From an uncultured Pelagibacteraceae bacterium (GTDB lineage Bacteria > Pseudomonadota > Alphaproteobacteria > Pelagibacterales > Pelagibacteraceae): a stretch of 40,043 nucleotides of DNA. Numbering within the stretch: the first letter of the stretch is position 1; every line of letters begins with the position of its first letter. The stretch lies in NCBI GenBank assembly GCA_902626045.1, contig CACODU010000005.1, forward strand, positions 1 through 40,043, given 5' to 3'. Both the position numbers and the translations under genes were made by a program. This document shows, piece by piece, positions 25,729-33,673 of this stretch. The notes beneath the pieces are model-generated. The model ran no database searches. It saw only the letters and a list, made by a program, of their open reading frames with translations, and was not told the origin of the DNA.

Positions 25729-26633
25729 TGTTCACTGTTTTTGGATTTTATAAGTTTAAGAAAATTAATTTTTTGTTGAAAAATAAAGAGTTTCTGCAAA
25801 GAGAAATTTTAAAAAATAACATAAGTGGTACAATCATACTTTCCCAAGAAGGAATTAATGGAACCATTGCTGGAAAGAGGAGAAATATAAGCCAGATAAT
25901 TAAATCTTTAAAAAAAGTATTTAATTTTAAAGATTTTGACAGTAAGAATATGTCTCTAAGTCATTTTCAACCATTCCACAAAGGTAGAATAAAGATAAAA
26001 AATGAAGTTGTTCCACTAGGTTTAAAAATAAATTCAAATAATAAAAAACTTAATAGATATATTTCTGGGAAATCATGGAACAAACTTATTTCAAATAAAG
26101 AAACTTTAGTTGTAGATGCTAGAAAGCCATTTGAATACGATGTAGGTACTTTTAAAAATTCTATAAATCCAAATATTCAAAATTTTAGAGATTTTCCAAA
26201 ATATCTTAAAAAAATCGATAAAGCAAAACCTGTAGCAATGTTTTGCACCGGAGGTATTAGGTGTGAAAAAGCTTCAATATATTTAAAAAGAAAAGGTTTT
26301 AAGAATGTTTTCCAGTTGAAAGGCGGGATACTTAATTATTTAAATAAAATCGAAAAGAAAGACAGTCTATGGAAAGGTGAGTGTTTTGTTTTTGATAATA
26401 GAGTATCTCTTAAACACAAATTAAAACAAGGAACCTACTCTGTATGTGGTGGTTGTAGAAAACCTTTTTCACCGAAAGACAAAAAATCTAACAAATATGA
26501 GGAGGGTGTTTCATGTCCTAGGTGTTATGACACACTCTCAAATTCACAAAAAACTAGATTTCGTATGAGGCAAAATCAAATTAACCTTGCTAAAAAAGCT
26601 GGAAGAAAGCATAAGTTCCAAAAGGAATTTTAA
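25728..26633 (+). CDS. trhO: tRNA uridine(34) hydroxylase, rhodanese-fold
   Basis: TrhO (formerly YceA) makes 5-hydroxyuridine at the wobble position of certain tRNAs. An N-terminal alpha/beta domain is marked by IILSQEGINGTIAGK, and the rhodanese domain by VVDARKPFEYDVGTF and the loop FCTGGIRCEKAS, with the first loop Cys at residue 173. A Cys-rich C-terminal segment follows (CGGCRKPFSPKD, then CPRCYDTL). Length 301 residues. It shares one base with the upstream methyltransferase, so the two are probably co-translated. Confidence 0.93.
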   Translation: MFTVFGFYKFKKINFLLKNKEFLQREILKNNISGTIILSQEGINGTIAGKRRNISQIIKSLKKVFNFKDFDSKNMSLSHFQPFHKGRIKIKNEVVPLGLKINSNNKKLNRYISGKSWNKLISNKETLVVDARKPFEYDVGTFKNSINPNIQNFRDFPKYLKKIDKAKPVAMFCTGGIRCEKASIYLKRKGFKNVFQLKGGILNYLNKIEKKDSLWKGECFVFDNRVSLKHKLKQGTYSVCGGCRKPFSPKDKKSNKYEEGVSCPRCYDTLSNSQKTRFRMRQNQINLAKKAGRKHKFQKEF

Positions 26634-26635
26634 TT

Positions 26636-27997
26636 ATGAATTTGACCAAAGGTCCAATTTGGCAGCTTCTTAGAAAAGTAACCATACCTGCAAGTACAGG
26701 GTCTCTCTTTCAAACTTTTTACAATCTAGTCGATACTTATTTTGCTGGAAGAATTTCACCGGAGGCGCTAGCAGCAATCGCAAAATCCTGGCCAATTTAT
26801 TTTATAGCAATAGCTGTTGCGGTTGGTATTGGAGCCGGAACTACAGCTTTAATTAGTAATTCAATTGGAGCCAAAGAGGACAGAAAAGCATCAATGTACA
26901 TTGCTCAGTCAATAATATTAGCAATTGTAGTTTCAATTTTCGTAACTTTATTTGGTTTAAATTTTTCTGATGAACTTTTAAGAATTATGGGTTCCACTGA
27001 AGAAAGTATAATTTTAACACGTGAATACTTAGATATTATTTTTTTTGGAGCTATCATTGTATTAGTCCAATTATCTTTGAATGGAACATTAAATGCTCAA
27101 GGTGATACAAAAAGTTATAGAAATGTTTTAATTTTTACTTTTTTCTTAAATATTTTTTTAAATCCATTATTCATATTTGGTTATGGATTTATACCAGCAT
27201 TTGGAATTGCAGGTTTAGCTATTGCTACAATAGTTTCTCAGTGTATCGGCTTAATATATTTAGCTAATAAAGTTTATTGCTGTAAATTGAAAAAATTCCT
27301 TTATCTAGAATGCTTTAAACCAAAAATTGATTACTTAAGCTCACTTTTTAAACAATCAGTACCAATAATGTTTACTATGTTGATGATAATGTTTGGAGTA
27401 TTTAATATTTTCTATTTTGTTGGACAGTTTGGAGAATTAGCTACAGCAGGGTATGGTACTGCTGTTAGAATTGAACAAGTTTTATTGTTACCAGTTATAG
27501 GTTTAAATACAGCTGTTTTATCAATTGCAGGTCAAAACTTTGGGGCAAAAATGTATTTCAGAGTAAAAGAAGTGTATGGAAAAGCTCTGATGTTTGGTTC
27601 AGGATTTATGGTATTAGCAGGTATATTTGTTTATCTAACTTCAGAAATCATAATCTCTTTTTTTACTAATGATTTAGAAGTAATCCGAAGAGGAGCGCTT
27701 TACTTACAAGTAGCAGCTTTAATTGGACCGGTTTATCCTGTTTTCTTTATTACCTCTGCTTTATTTCAGGCACTCAAAAGGCCCATTTATAGTTTATACA
27801 TGACAATACTTAGATTAACTTTAATACCATTTATGTCGTTATGGTATGTCATAAATATTAGAAACGGTGAATATCAAGATATTTTTTATACGATTTTAGT
27901 AACAAATTGGATGATGGGATTAGTTGTGTTAACTTTTGTACCATTCTTTTTAAAGAGAGTATTTAGGATTTCTTTTAAAAAATTATTTGTATTCTAG
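26636..27997 (+). CDS. MATE-family multidrug/organic cation exporter
   Basis: This inner-membrane transporter has about twelve hydrophobic segments over 453 residues in the two-bundle MATE arrangement. The N-terminal block PASTGSLFQTFYNLVDTYFAGR and the second-half equivalent PVIGLNTAVLSIAGQNFGAK are typical. The coupling ion (Na+ or H+) and substrate cannot be read from sequence. It starts two bases after trhO and its 3' end overlaps the opposing ABC permease gene by 15 bases. Confidence 0.88.
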   Translation: MNLTKGPIWQLLRKVTIPASTGSLFQTFYNLVDTYFAGRISPEALAAIAKSWPIYFIAIAVAVGIGAGTTALISNSIGAKEDRKASMYIAQSIILAIVVSIFVTLFGLNFSDELLRIMGSTEESIILTREYLDIIFFGAIIVLVQLSLNGTLNAQGDTKSYRNVLIFTFFLNIFLNPLFIFGYGFIPAFGIAGLAIATIVSQCIGLIYLANKVYCCKLKKFLYLECFKPKIDYLSSLFKQSVPIMFTMLMIMFGVFNIFYFVGQFGELATAGYGTAVRIEQVLLLPVIGLNTAVLSIAGQNFGAKMYFRVKEVYGKALMFGSGFMVLAGIFVYLTSEIIISFFTNDLEVIRRGALYLQVAALIGPVYPVFFITSALFQALKRPIYSLYMTILRLTLIPFMSLWYVINIRNGEYQDIFYTILVTNWMMGLVVLTFVPFFLKRVFRISFKKLFVF

Positions 27998-28717
27998 TTT
28001 ATTTTCTAATTTTCTCACAAAATAAGATACTACTAAAATTAGCACTAAGTATTCCAAAATTAAAAAAGTATATATTTCTAAAGGTCTATAGGTAGTAGTG
28101 ACTAGCTCATTAGCTTTTCTTGTTAAATCTCCTATACCTATAATTGATACTAGAGAGGACATTTTTAATACATAAACAAATTGATTTCCCATAGCTGGCA
28201 ATACAACTTTAATTGCTTGCGGAAGAATTACCAATCTCATTTTTCTCCAAAAATCCATTCCTAAAGACTCAGATACTTCGTGTTGGCCTTTTGATATTGA
28301 ATTAATGCCAGCCCTAAATATTTCTGCTTGAAAAGCACTTTCACTAATGGTTAAAGCAATTATTCCAGAAACAAATGGCGAGAAACTAACCCCAATCATT
28401 ATTGGAAGACCATAATAAATCCAAAGAATTAAAACTAATAAAGGGATTGCTCTAACAATTTCTACATATGTTATATTAAAATAACTTAAGAATTTATTAT
28501 TAGACAACGAAGGTAGAGCAACTATCAAACCAATAATCATTGCTAGAAATATTGAAACTACTGAAATATAAATGGTGGTCGTAATTCCGCTAATTAAAAA
28601 TTTAAGATTAGTAAGACCATCTATATTATCTGGACTTAGTATATACCATCCCCATTCATAGTTAGAGCTACATCCTTGTAGTAATAATAATAAAGATGCA
28701 ATTTTTAAAATCTTCAC
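27983..28717 (-). CDS. polar amino acid ABC transporter permease with N-terminal lipobox-like segment
   Basis: The protein is a HisM/GlnP-type inner-membrane permease. The transmembrane part starts near residue 40 (ISGITTTIYISVVSIFLAMI) and contains the EAA loop HEVSESLGMDFWRKMRLVILPQA, which docks the ATPase. Before it lies a short hydrophobic stretch ending LLLLLQGCSS, which looks like a lipoprotein signal with a Cys at residue 16. Similar N-termini, I believe, occur in relatives, so it may be normal for the subgroup. It lies 41 bases downstream of the binding-protein gene. No ABC ATPase gene is present in the window, so an ATPase must be encoded elsewhere. Confidence 0.9.
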   Translation of the reverse strand: MKILKIASLLLLLQGCSSNYEWGWYILSPDNIDGLTNLKFLISGITTTIYISVVSIFLAMIIGLIVALPSLSNNKFLSYFNITYVEIVRAIPLLVLILWIYYGLPIMIGVSFSPFVSGIIALTISESAFQAEIFRAGINSISKGQHEVSESLGMDFWRKMRLVILPQAIKVVLPAMGNQFVYVLKMSSLVSIIGIGDLTRKANELVTTTYRPLEIYTFLILEYLVLILVVSYFVRKLENKLEYK

Positions 28718-28758
28718 CGATTAACTATATTTGTAAATGAAAAGTATTTAAACTTAAA

Positions 28759-29529
28759 TTATAGACTTTTTAGATTATATTTTGCTTCTAATGTCATAAA
28801 AAACCCAGAGGATTGTTTTCTCTTAATCCAATTACTAACGTAGTCGTTCCAAACTTTATCTCCTTTTGGAACCATCATTGCTAGAAATGCAGGGTTTTTT
28901 CCACCATCTGGTACAATAGCTAGTTGAGGATATTTTACTACAAGCTTATTCGCTTCTAGTGAGCTAGTAATGTTGCCGTCAGCTCTTCCAGCCAAAACTT
29001 CTTGGAAGTCTCTTGCCGGTGCTTCAATTGATCTTAATTTTGATTTTGGGAAAAATTCTTTTGCTTTTTCCTCTTGAGATGTACCTAATGTAGTTGCTAT
29101 CGTAACTTTTTTATTATTTAACGAATCCCATGTAGGAAATTTTTTTAAGTTCTTTTTTAGAACTAAAGGAACTGTTCCGTATTTGTAATACGTAGCTGTA
29201 AAACCTGCTACTTCAGCTCTTTTAGGTGTTTTAGTTACACTAGTAGAAATGTCATATCTGTCTGCAGTTATTCCAGCAACAATAGTCTTCCACTCAGCAG
29301 GAACAAATTTTACTTTTACACCTAAATCTTTGGCTAACTCTTTCATTACATCTATATCAAAACCTTTGTACTTGTTTGTAGCAGGGTCTTTCATTGACAT
29401 TGGATCCCAGTCTCCTGTTGTTCCAACTCTTAACTCGCCACTTTTTTTGATTGAATCTAATTTAGATGCTGCTTGAACGCTTGTCGTTATAAGTAATATT
29501 AATAATGCTGAAAAAATTTTTTTAATCAC
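28759..29529 (-). CDS. periplasmic amino acid-binding protein of an ABC transporter
   Basis: The 256-residue protein starts with a signal peptide ([22 protein letters not shown], cleavage after about residue 21) and continues as a family 3 solute-binding protein: [54 protein letters not shown]. Similarity to cyclohexadienyl dehydratase-like members of the same fold is also possible, but the neighbouring permease supports transport. The start codon is GTG at 29529; there is no in-frame ATG. The ligand is probably a polar amino acid, not determinable here. Confidence 0.9.
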   Translation of the reverse strand: MIKKIFSALLILLITTSVQAASKLDSIKKSGELRVGTTGDWDPMSMKDPATNKYKGFDIDVMKELAKDLGVKVKFVPAEWKTIVAGITADRYDISTSVTKTPKRAEVAGFTATYYKYGTVPLVLKKNLKKFPTWDSLNNKKVTIATTLGTSQEEKAKEFFPKSKLRSIEAPARDFQEVLAGRADGNITSSLEANKLVVKYPQLAIVPDGGKNPAFLAMMVPKGDKVWNDYVSNWIKRKQSSGFFMTLEAKYNLKSL

Positions 29530-29604
29530 ATTTACTTATTAGCCAATCCTCTCCTTTTTTTCGATTTGCAATTTGACCCACTTAATTAACTTAAATCAGA
29601 GGGG

Positions 29605-29634
29605 TTGACTGAAGGGCAGTTTATCAGCTATAAA
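29605..29634 (+). promoter_or_regulatory. candidate promoter for umuDC
   Basis: TTGACT (29605-29610) and TATAAA (29629-29634) are separated by 18 bases. The predicted transcription start near 29641 falls inside the LexA box and leaves a leader of only about 13 bases before the umuD ATG at 29654. The 124-base gap between the binding-protein gene and umuD holds this promoter, the LexA box and, on the other strand, presumably the transporter promoter, which I could not identify. Confidence 0.65.
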
Positions 29635-29649
29635 GAACAAAACAAGAAC
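29635..29649 (+). promoter_or_regulatory. LexA (SOS) box, GAAC-N7-GAAC
   Basis: GAAC at 29635-29638 and GAAC at 29646-29649 are separated by seven bases. This is the exact direct repeat known for alphaproteobacterial LexA (GTTC-N7-GTTC on the other strand). It directly abuts the -10 box and ends four bases before the umuD start, the position expected for a repressor site. No other copy was noticed in intergenic regions of the window. Confidence 0.8.
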
Positions 29650-29653
29650 ATTT

Positions 29654-30046
29654 ATGAAGCTAACAATACCATTTTATTTGCATAAAGTAGGAGCCGGTTT
29701 TCCTTCGCCAGCCACTGATTATATTGAAGATGATATAGATTTAAATTCACATTTAATAACAAATGCACCAGCTACTTTTATTATAAGAGTTCAAGGCAAG
29801 TCCATGACTAACGTTGGTATATATGATGGAGATCTATTAATAGTAGATAAAAGTCTAAACCCAAAAAATTTTTCCACGGTAATAGCAAATGTTAATGAAG
29901 AACTTGTAGTAAAAACTTTAATCAAGAGCAAAGAGACTAACTATCTGACATCTGGGTCTAAAAATACATCAGATAGAATTAATTTAACAGACAATCCAGA
30001 AATTATAATTTGGGGAGTGGTCACATATGTCATTCATAAACAATAG
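29654..30046 (+). CDS. umuD: UmuD, self-cleaving subunit of DNA polymerase V
   Basis: UmuD cleaves itself on RecA filaments and then works with UmuC in translesion synthesis. The cleavage site is Ala14-Gly15 in [14 protein letters not shown]. The Ser-Lys dyad is Ser50 in [14 protein letters not shown] and Lys87 in [10 protein letters not shown], 37 residues apart as in E. coli UmuD. At 130 residues it matches the family length. It follows a LexA box and promoter and overlaps umuC by 20 bases, so the two are co-expressed under SOS control. Confidence 0.95.
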   Translation: MKLTIPFYLHKVGAGFPSPATDYIEDDIDLNSHLITNAPATFIIRVQGKSMTNVGIYDGDLLIVDKSLNPKNFSTVIANVNEELVVKTLIKSKETNYLTSGSKNTSDRINLTDNPEIIIWGVVTYVIHKQ

Positions 30047-31304
30047 TAAAAAAAAAATTGCTCTTGTTGATTGCAATTCTTTCTACGTTTCATGCGAAAG
30101 ATTATTTAATCCGAAAATAAGAAACGTACCGGTTGTTGTACTGTCAAATAATGATGGCTGCGTAATATCAAGATCAACAGAAGCTAAAGCATTAGGAATT
30201 AAGATGGGAGAACCATATTTTAAAGTTAAAGAATTAGTTAAAAAAAATAATGTTCAAATATTTTCTTCTAACTATTCATTATACGGTGATCTATCCAGGA
30301 GGGTAATGAGAGTATTAAAAGGATTTTCAGATAAAATAGAAATTTATTCAATAGATGAAGCGTTTATAGATTTATCACACATAAAAGATGAAATGACAGA
30401 AGAATATGGAAAAAAAATTAGAGAAAGAGTTCTTAAATGGACAGGAATTCCAACAAGTGTTGGTATTTCGTGTACAAAGACTTTAAGCAAAGTTGCAAAT
30501 CATGTAGCTAAAAAAAATAAAGCTGGCGTAATATTTTTAAAAAAAGATATCGATGAAATATTAAAAAAATTTGAAATTTCAGATGTATGGGGAGTTGGTC
30601 GACAACTATCAAAACTATATATAAAAAACGGAATAGATAATGCATATAAATTAAAAAATATATCTAACACCTGGGTAAAAAAAAGTACAAATGTATTAGG
30701 CGCTAAAACCGTAATGGAGTTGAGAGGAATACCTTGCATCGATTTGGAAACAGAGGAAACAAAAAGAAAAAGTTGTTGTGTATCAAGATCTTTTGGAAAA
30801 AAAGTTCAAAGTCTAGATAAATTAAAAGAGTCTATAACAACGCATTGCTTGAACGCAGCAGAAAAAATTAGAACGGACAAACAAACCACAAGAGCAGTGA
30901 CAGTATTTATTAGAACAAGTCCTTTTGACAAGAGTAGAAAATATTATTCAAATTCTATAACAATCGAGTTACCAGTAGATACCAATAATAGTTTAGAGCT
31001 AGTAAAAACTGCCATAAATGGATTAAACAAAATTTATAAATATGGATATTTTTATCAAAAGGCTGGAATTATTTTATCAAAATTAAAAAATTCTTCAGAA
31101 AAAGAATTAAACTTGTTAACGCCAATTTTAGAAAATAAATCAAAAACATTAATGAAAGCAATAGATTTTACTAATGCAAAATATGGACGTAATGCAATAA
31201 GTATAGCTCAAGCAGGAATAAATAATGATTGGAAAATGCGTAGAGAACATTCATCAAAAATAGATACAGCATCATTTGACTCACTACCCAAGATAAGTAT
31301 ATAA
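30027..31304 (+). CDS. umuC: UmuC, catalytic subunit of DNA polymerase V
   Basis: UmuC is a Y-family polymerase that copies past lesions. The catalytic acids appear in [16 protein letters not shown] near the N-terminus and in [12 protein letters not shown] around residue 110; the palm and finger block [21 protein letters not shown] is typical of UmuC. The helix-hairpin-helix region ([16 protein letters not shown]) and the C-terminal little-finger region complete 425 residues. The start ATG lies inside umuD. The stop at 31302-31304 lies just before the TPP riboswitch, so umuDC transcription could run into thiV unless terminated. Confidence 0.95.
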   Translation: MSFINNSKKKIALVDCNSFYVSCERLFNPKIRNVPVVVLSNNDGCVISRSTEAKALGIKMGEPYFKVKELVKKNNVQIFSSNYSLYGDLSRRVMRVLKGFSDKIEIYSIDEAFIDLSHIKDEMTEEYGKKIRERVLKWTGIPTSVGISCTKTLSKVANHVAKKNKAGVIFLKKDIDEILKKFEISDVWGVGRQLSKLYIKNGIDNAYKLKNISNTWVKKSTNVLGAKTVMELRGIPCIDLETEETKRKSCCVSRSFGKKVQSLDKLKESITTHCLNAAEKIRTDKQTTRAVTVFIRTSPFDKSRKYYSNSITIELPVDTNNSLELVKTAINGLNKIYKYGYFYQKAGIILSKLKNSSEKELNLLTPILENKSKTLMKAIDFTNAKYGRNAISIAQAGINNDWKMRREHSSKIDTASFDSLPKISI

Positions 31305-31306
31305 AG

Positions 31307-31375
31307 TAAGAACGGGGTGTCTAAAAGACTGAGATTAAACCCGACGAACCTGACCGGTAATTCAGTGAGGGAATT
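31307..31375 (+). promoter_or_regulatory. thiamine pyrophosphate (THI-box) riboswitch
   Basis: The gap between umuC and the symporter contains the conserved THI-element text in order: ACGGGGTG (31312-31319), CTGAGAT (31329-31335), ACCC (31339-31342), GAACCTGA (31346-31353), CCGGTAAT, and TGAGGGAA at the 3' end. GGGT and ACCC can pair as the P2 stem, and CTGA with TCAG as the P4-type stem. The 3' conserved GAGG (31367-31370) lies six bases before the ATG at 31376 and probably also serves as the ribosome binding site, so ligand binding should block translation. The outer P1 stem is not obvious by eye. Confidence 0.9.
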
Positions 31376-32824
31376 ATGGAAAAAATATATTTATCAATAC
31401 AATCATCATTAACAGTAACTATTATAGTAGGCCTTTTTTTTATCGGACTAGGGTATTTAAATTCAAAAAAAACTGTCGATAATAGAAATTATATAATTGG
31501 AAATAGAGACGAAAATACATTTTCATTAACAACAAGTTTGGCCGCATCCGCTTTGGGAGCATGGATACTATTTGGTCCAGCCTCAGCAGCTACATGGGGA
31601 GGTTTTGGAGCAGTAATAGGATACGCATTAGGTGCTGCAACACCTATGTTATTATTATACAATTTTGGACCTAAAATTAGAAAAGAGTTTCCTAGAGGCC
31701 TATCCTTAACAGAATTTATTAAAAAACGGTTTGGCATAGGAATACTTAAATTAAGCTTATTTTTAATATTATTTTATTTAATTATTTTTTTGATAGCTGA
31801 AGTTACCGCAATCGCTTTTCTATTAAACTTTATCTCTAAAACTCCATTATGGATTACGGCAGGAACAACCTTACTAATTTGTTTACTTTACATTTTAAGA
31901 GGAGGGTTCAAGCTTTCAATGATAACTGACAAGTACCAATTTATTATAATAGCAGTTTTAATATTTGCTTCTATGATTTTAATTCTCGGAAATTTAGAAA
32001 TAAATAGCTTTAAACTAATCAAAGAAAACTCACCAAATCTTATAAGTAGTAAATATTTACCAAATTATACAGCCGGACTTACTTTTTTTATAGCAGTAGC
32101 TGCAACTAATTTATTCCATCAAGGAAATTGGCAAAGGGTATTTGCTGCAAAAAATAATTTAATATTAAAGAAAAGCTTAATTTATTCTTCAATAATAACA
32201 TTATCAATAGTTTTATGGATGGGATATACAGGGCTTATTTCTTTTTCTTTAAATTCAAAAGTTATACCTGATTTAGCTTTTTTTGATTTAATACTATCAA
32301 AGAATTTTTTATTAATTATATCAATTTTAGTATTAGCATTGGCTTTAACATTAAGCACAATAGACACTTTAATTAATGCGATATCAAGCATTCTTATTGT
32401 AAATGGTAATCAAATTAGTAAATCAATTTTTGGTAATTCTTTAAAAAATAAAACTAATTATATAATTTTACTTATAAGTATTTTAGTTTTTGTTTTAGCA
32501 TCCAAGGGATTTAGTATTTTATATTTATTTTTACTAGCAGACTTATTTTGTTGTGCAGCGGTTGTTACAATTTTTTACGGTTTTTTTAATAAGAAAATTA
32601 ATTCTCAAATGTCATATTTATCTATTTTAAGCGCACTAACTTTAGGAATATTATTTTTTCCAAGTATGGATTTTCAATCAAGTATATTAGTAGGGTATTT
32701 ATTACCAATTGAATCTTTTAGTTCAATTATTACCACTAACTTACTTTTTATTTCATTTTCAATAGCGATAATTACTCAATTTTTCTTTATAATATTTTAT
32801 TCTTTACGAAGCTCATTTAAATAA
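31376..32824 (+). CDS. thiV: sodium:solute symporter, putative thiamine precursor transporter ThiV
   Basis: This SSS-family inner-membrane protein has about 12 to 13 hydrophobic segments in 482 residues. The family text LTTSLAASALGAWILFGPAS near residue 50 and AATNLFHQGNWQRVFAAKN around residue 240 are visible. In Candidatus Pelagibacter, an SSS transporter behind a TPP riboswitch is named thiV and is proposed to import the pyrimidine precursor HMP. The TPP riboswitch directly upstream here supports the same role; the actual substrate is inferred. The 3' end overlaps the opposing rarD-like gene by 28 bases. Confidence 0.85.
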   Translation: MEKIYLSIQSSLTVTIIVGLFFIGLGYLNSKKTVDNRNYIIGNRDENTFSLTTSLAASALGAWILFGPASAATWGGFGAVIGYALGAATPMLLLYNFGPKIRKEFPRGLSLTEFIKKRFGIGILKLSLFLILFYLIIFLIAEVTAIAFLLNFISKTPLWITAGTTLLICLLYILRGGFKLSMITDKYQFIIIAVLIFASMILILGNLEINSFKLIKENSPNLISSKYLPNYTAGLTFFIAVAATNLFHQGNWQRVFAAKNNLILKKSLIYSSIITLSIVLWMGYTGLISFSLNSKVIPDLAFFDLILSKNFLLIISILVLALALTLSTIDTLINAISSILIVNGNQISKSIFGNSLKNKTNYIILLISILVFVLASKGFSILYLFLLADLFCCAAVVTIFYGFFNKKINSQMSYLSILSALTLGILFFPSMDFQSSILVGYLLPIESFSSIITTNLLFISFSIAIITQFFFIIFYSLRSSFK

Positions 32825-33669
32825 ATTATTACAGCTAACCAAATAAAAATAAAAGCTACTAACTCATCTAAAATTAAAGGTTCATTAAAGTAATATAATC
32901 CTAATAAGAATTGCGCAGTAGGTGTCATAAAAAAAATCATACTTGCTGGACCAATTCCTATTAATTTGAAACCTTTTGTGTACCAAAAAAGAGGTATTAA
33001 AGTCATTAAGCCTGCCCAAAATAAATAAAATGATAGAAGTGGCTCATTTATAGAAAAAATATTTAGATTTTTATTCATCAAAAAGATAAATAAAACAACT
33101 GCAATAGGAGTAAGAAGCAAAGTTTCCACAAGTAAACCTATATCTGAAGATACCTTTACTTTTTTTCTTATTAAACCGTATAAACTAAATGTTAGAGCAA
33201 CAGTAATCCCTATCCAAGGTACTTTACCAAGTTTTACTAGAAAATAAATTAATGCTAATATAACCAAAATAATCGAAATAATTTTATTGCGATTGTACTT
33301 CTCTTTTAAAAAAATTATTCCAAGAAATACACTTAATATTGGAAAAATATAATATCCTAAGGCTGAGTCTAATAAGTTATTGGTGCTTACAGCATAAAGC
33401 CAGGTATACCAATTTAATGAAACTAATAAACCTGTAATTAATAAAATTATTAAATTAATTTTTTTTTTTAATATTTTATTAAACTCTTTCCATTTGGAAT
33501 GAAAAGAAGTAGTGATTATTAAAAGTAGAGCAGTCCAAATAGTTCTATGGATAGTTAACTCTAAAGGGGAAGCAAAGGATACAAATTTAAAATAAATGAC
33601 TCCAATTATACCCCACCATAACGAGGCAGCTAATGACAAGTATACTCCTTTTAGTGTATTGTGATGCAT
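32797..33669 (-). CDS. RarD-like permease of the EamA (drug/metabolite transporter) family
   Basis: The 290-residue protein has about ten hydrophobic segments and begins KGVYLSLAASLWWGIIGVIYF, a RarD-type start. Further RarD-like text includes LNWYTWLYAVSTNNLLDSALGYYIFPI and FFMTPTAQFLLGLYYFNEPL. RarD proteins are named for chloramphenicol sensitivity, but the real substrates in marine bacteria are unknown. It is transcribed opposite to the next gene; their start codons are only four bases apart. Confidence 0.85.
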   Translation of the reverse strand: MHHNTLKGVYLSLAASLWWGIIGVIYFKFVSFASPLELTIHRTIWTALLLIITTSFHSKWKEFNKILKKKINLIILLITGLLVSLNWYTWLYAVSTNNLLDSALGYYIFPILSVFLGIIFLKEKYNRNKIISIILVILALIYFLVKLGKVPWIGITVALTFSLYGLIRKKVKVSSDIGLLVETLLLTPIAVVLFIFLMNKNLNIFSINEPLLSFYLFWAGLMTLIPLFWYTKGFKLIGIGPASMIFFMTPTAQFLLGLYYFNEPLILDELVAFIFIWLAVIIYLNELRKE

Positions 33670-33673
33670 TTAG

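Noticed and set aside
29530-31304. umuDC as part of a mobile element or prophage
   Set aside because: No integrase, transposase, terminal repeats or phage genes lie nearby, and base composition looks like the neighbours.
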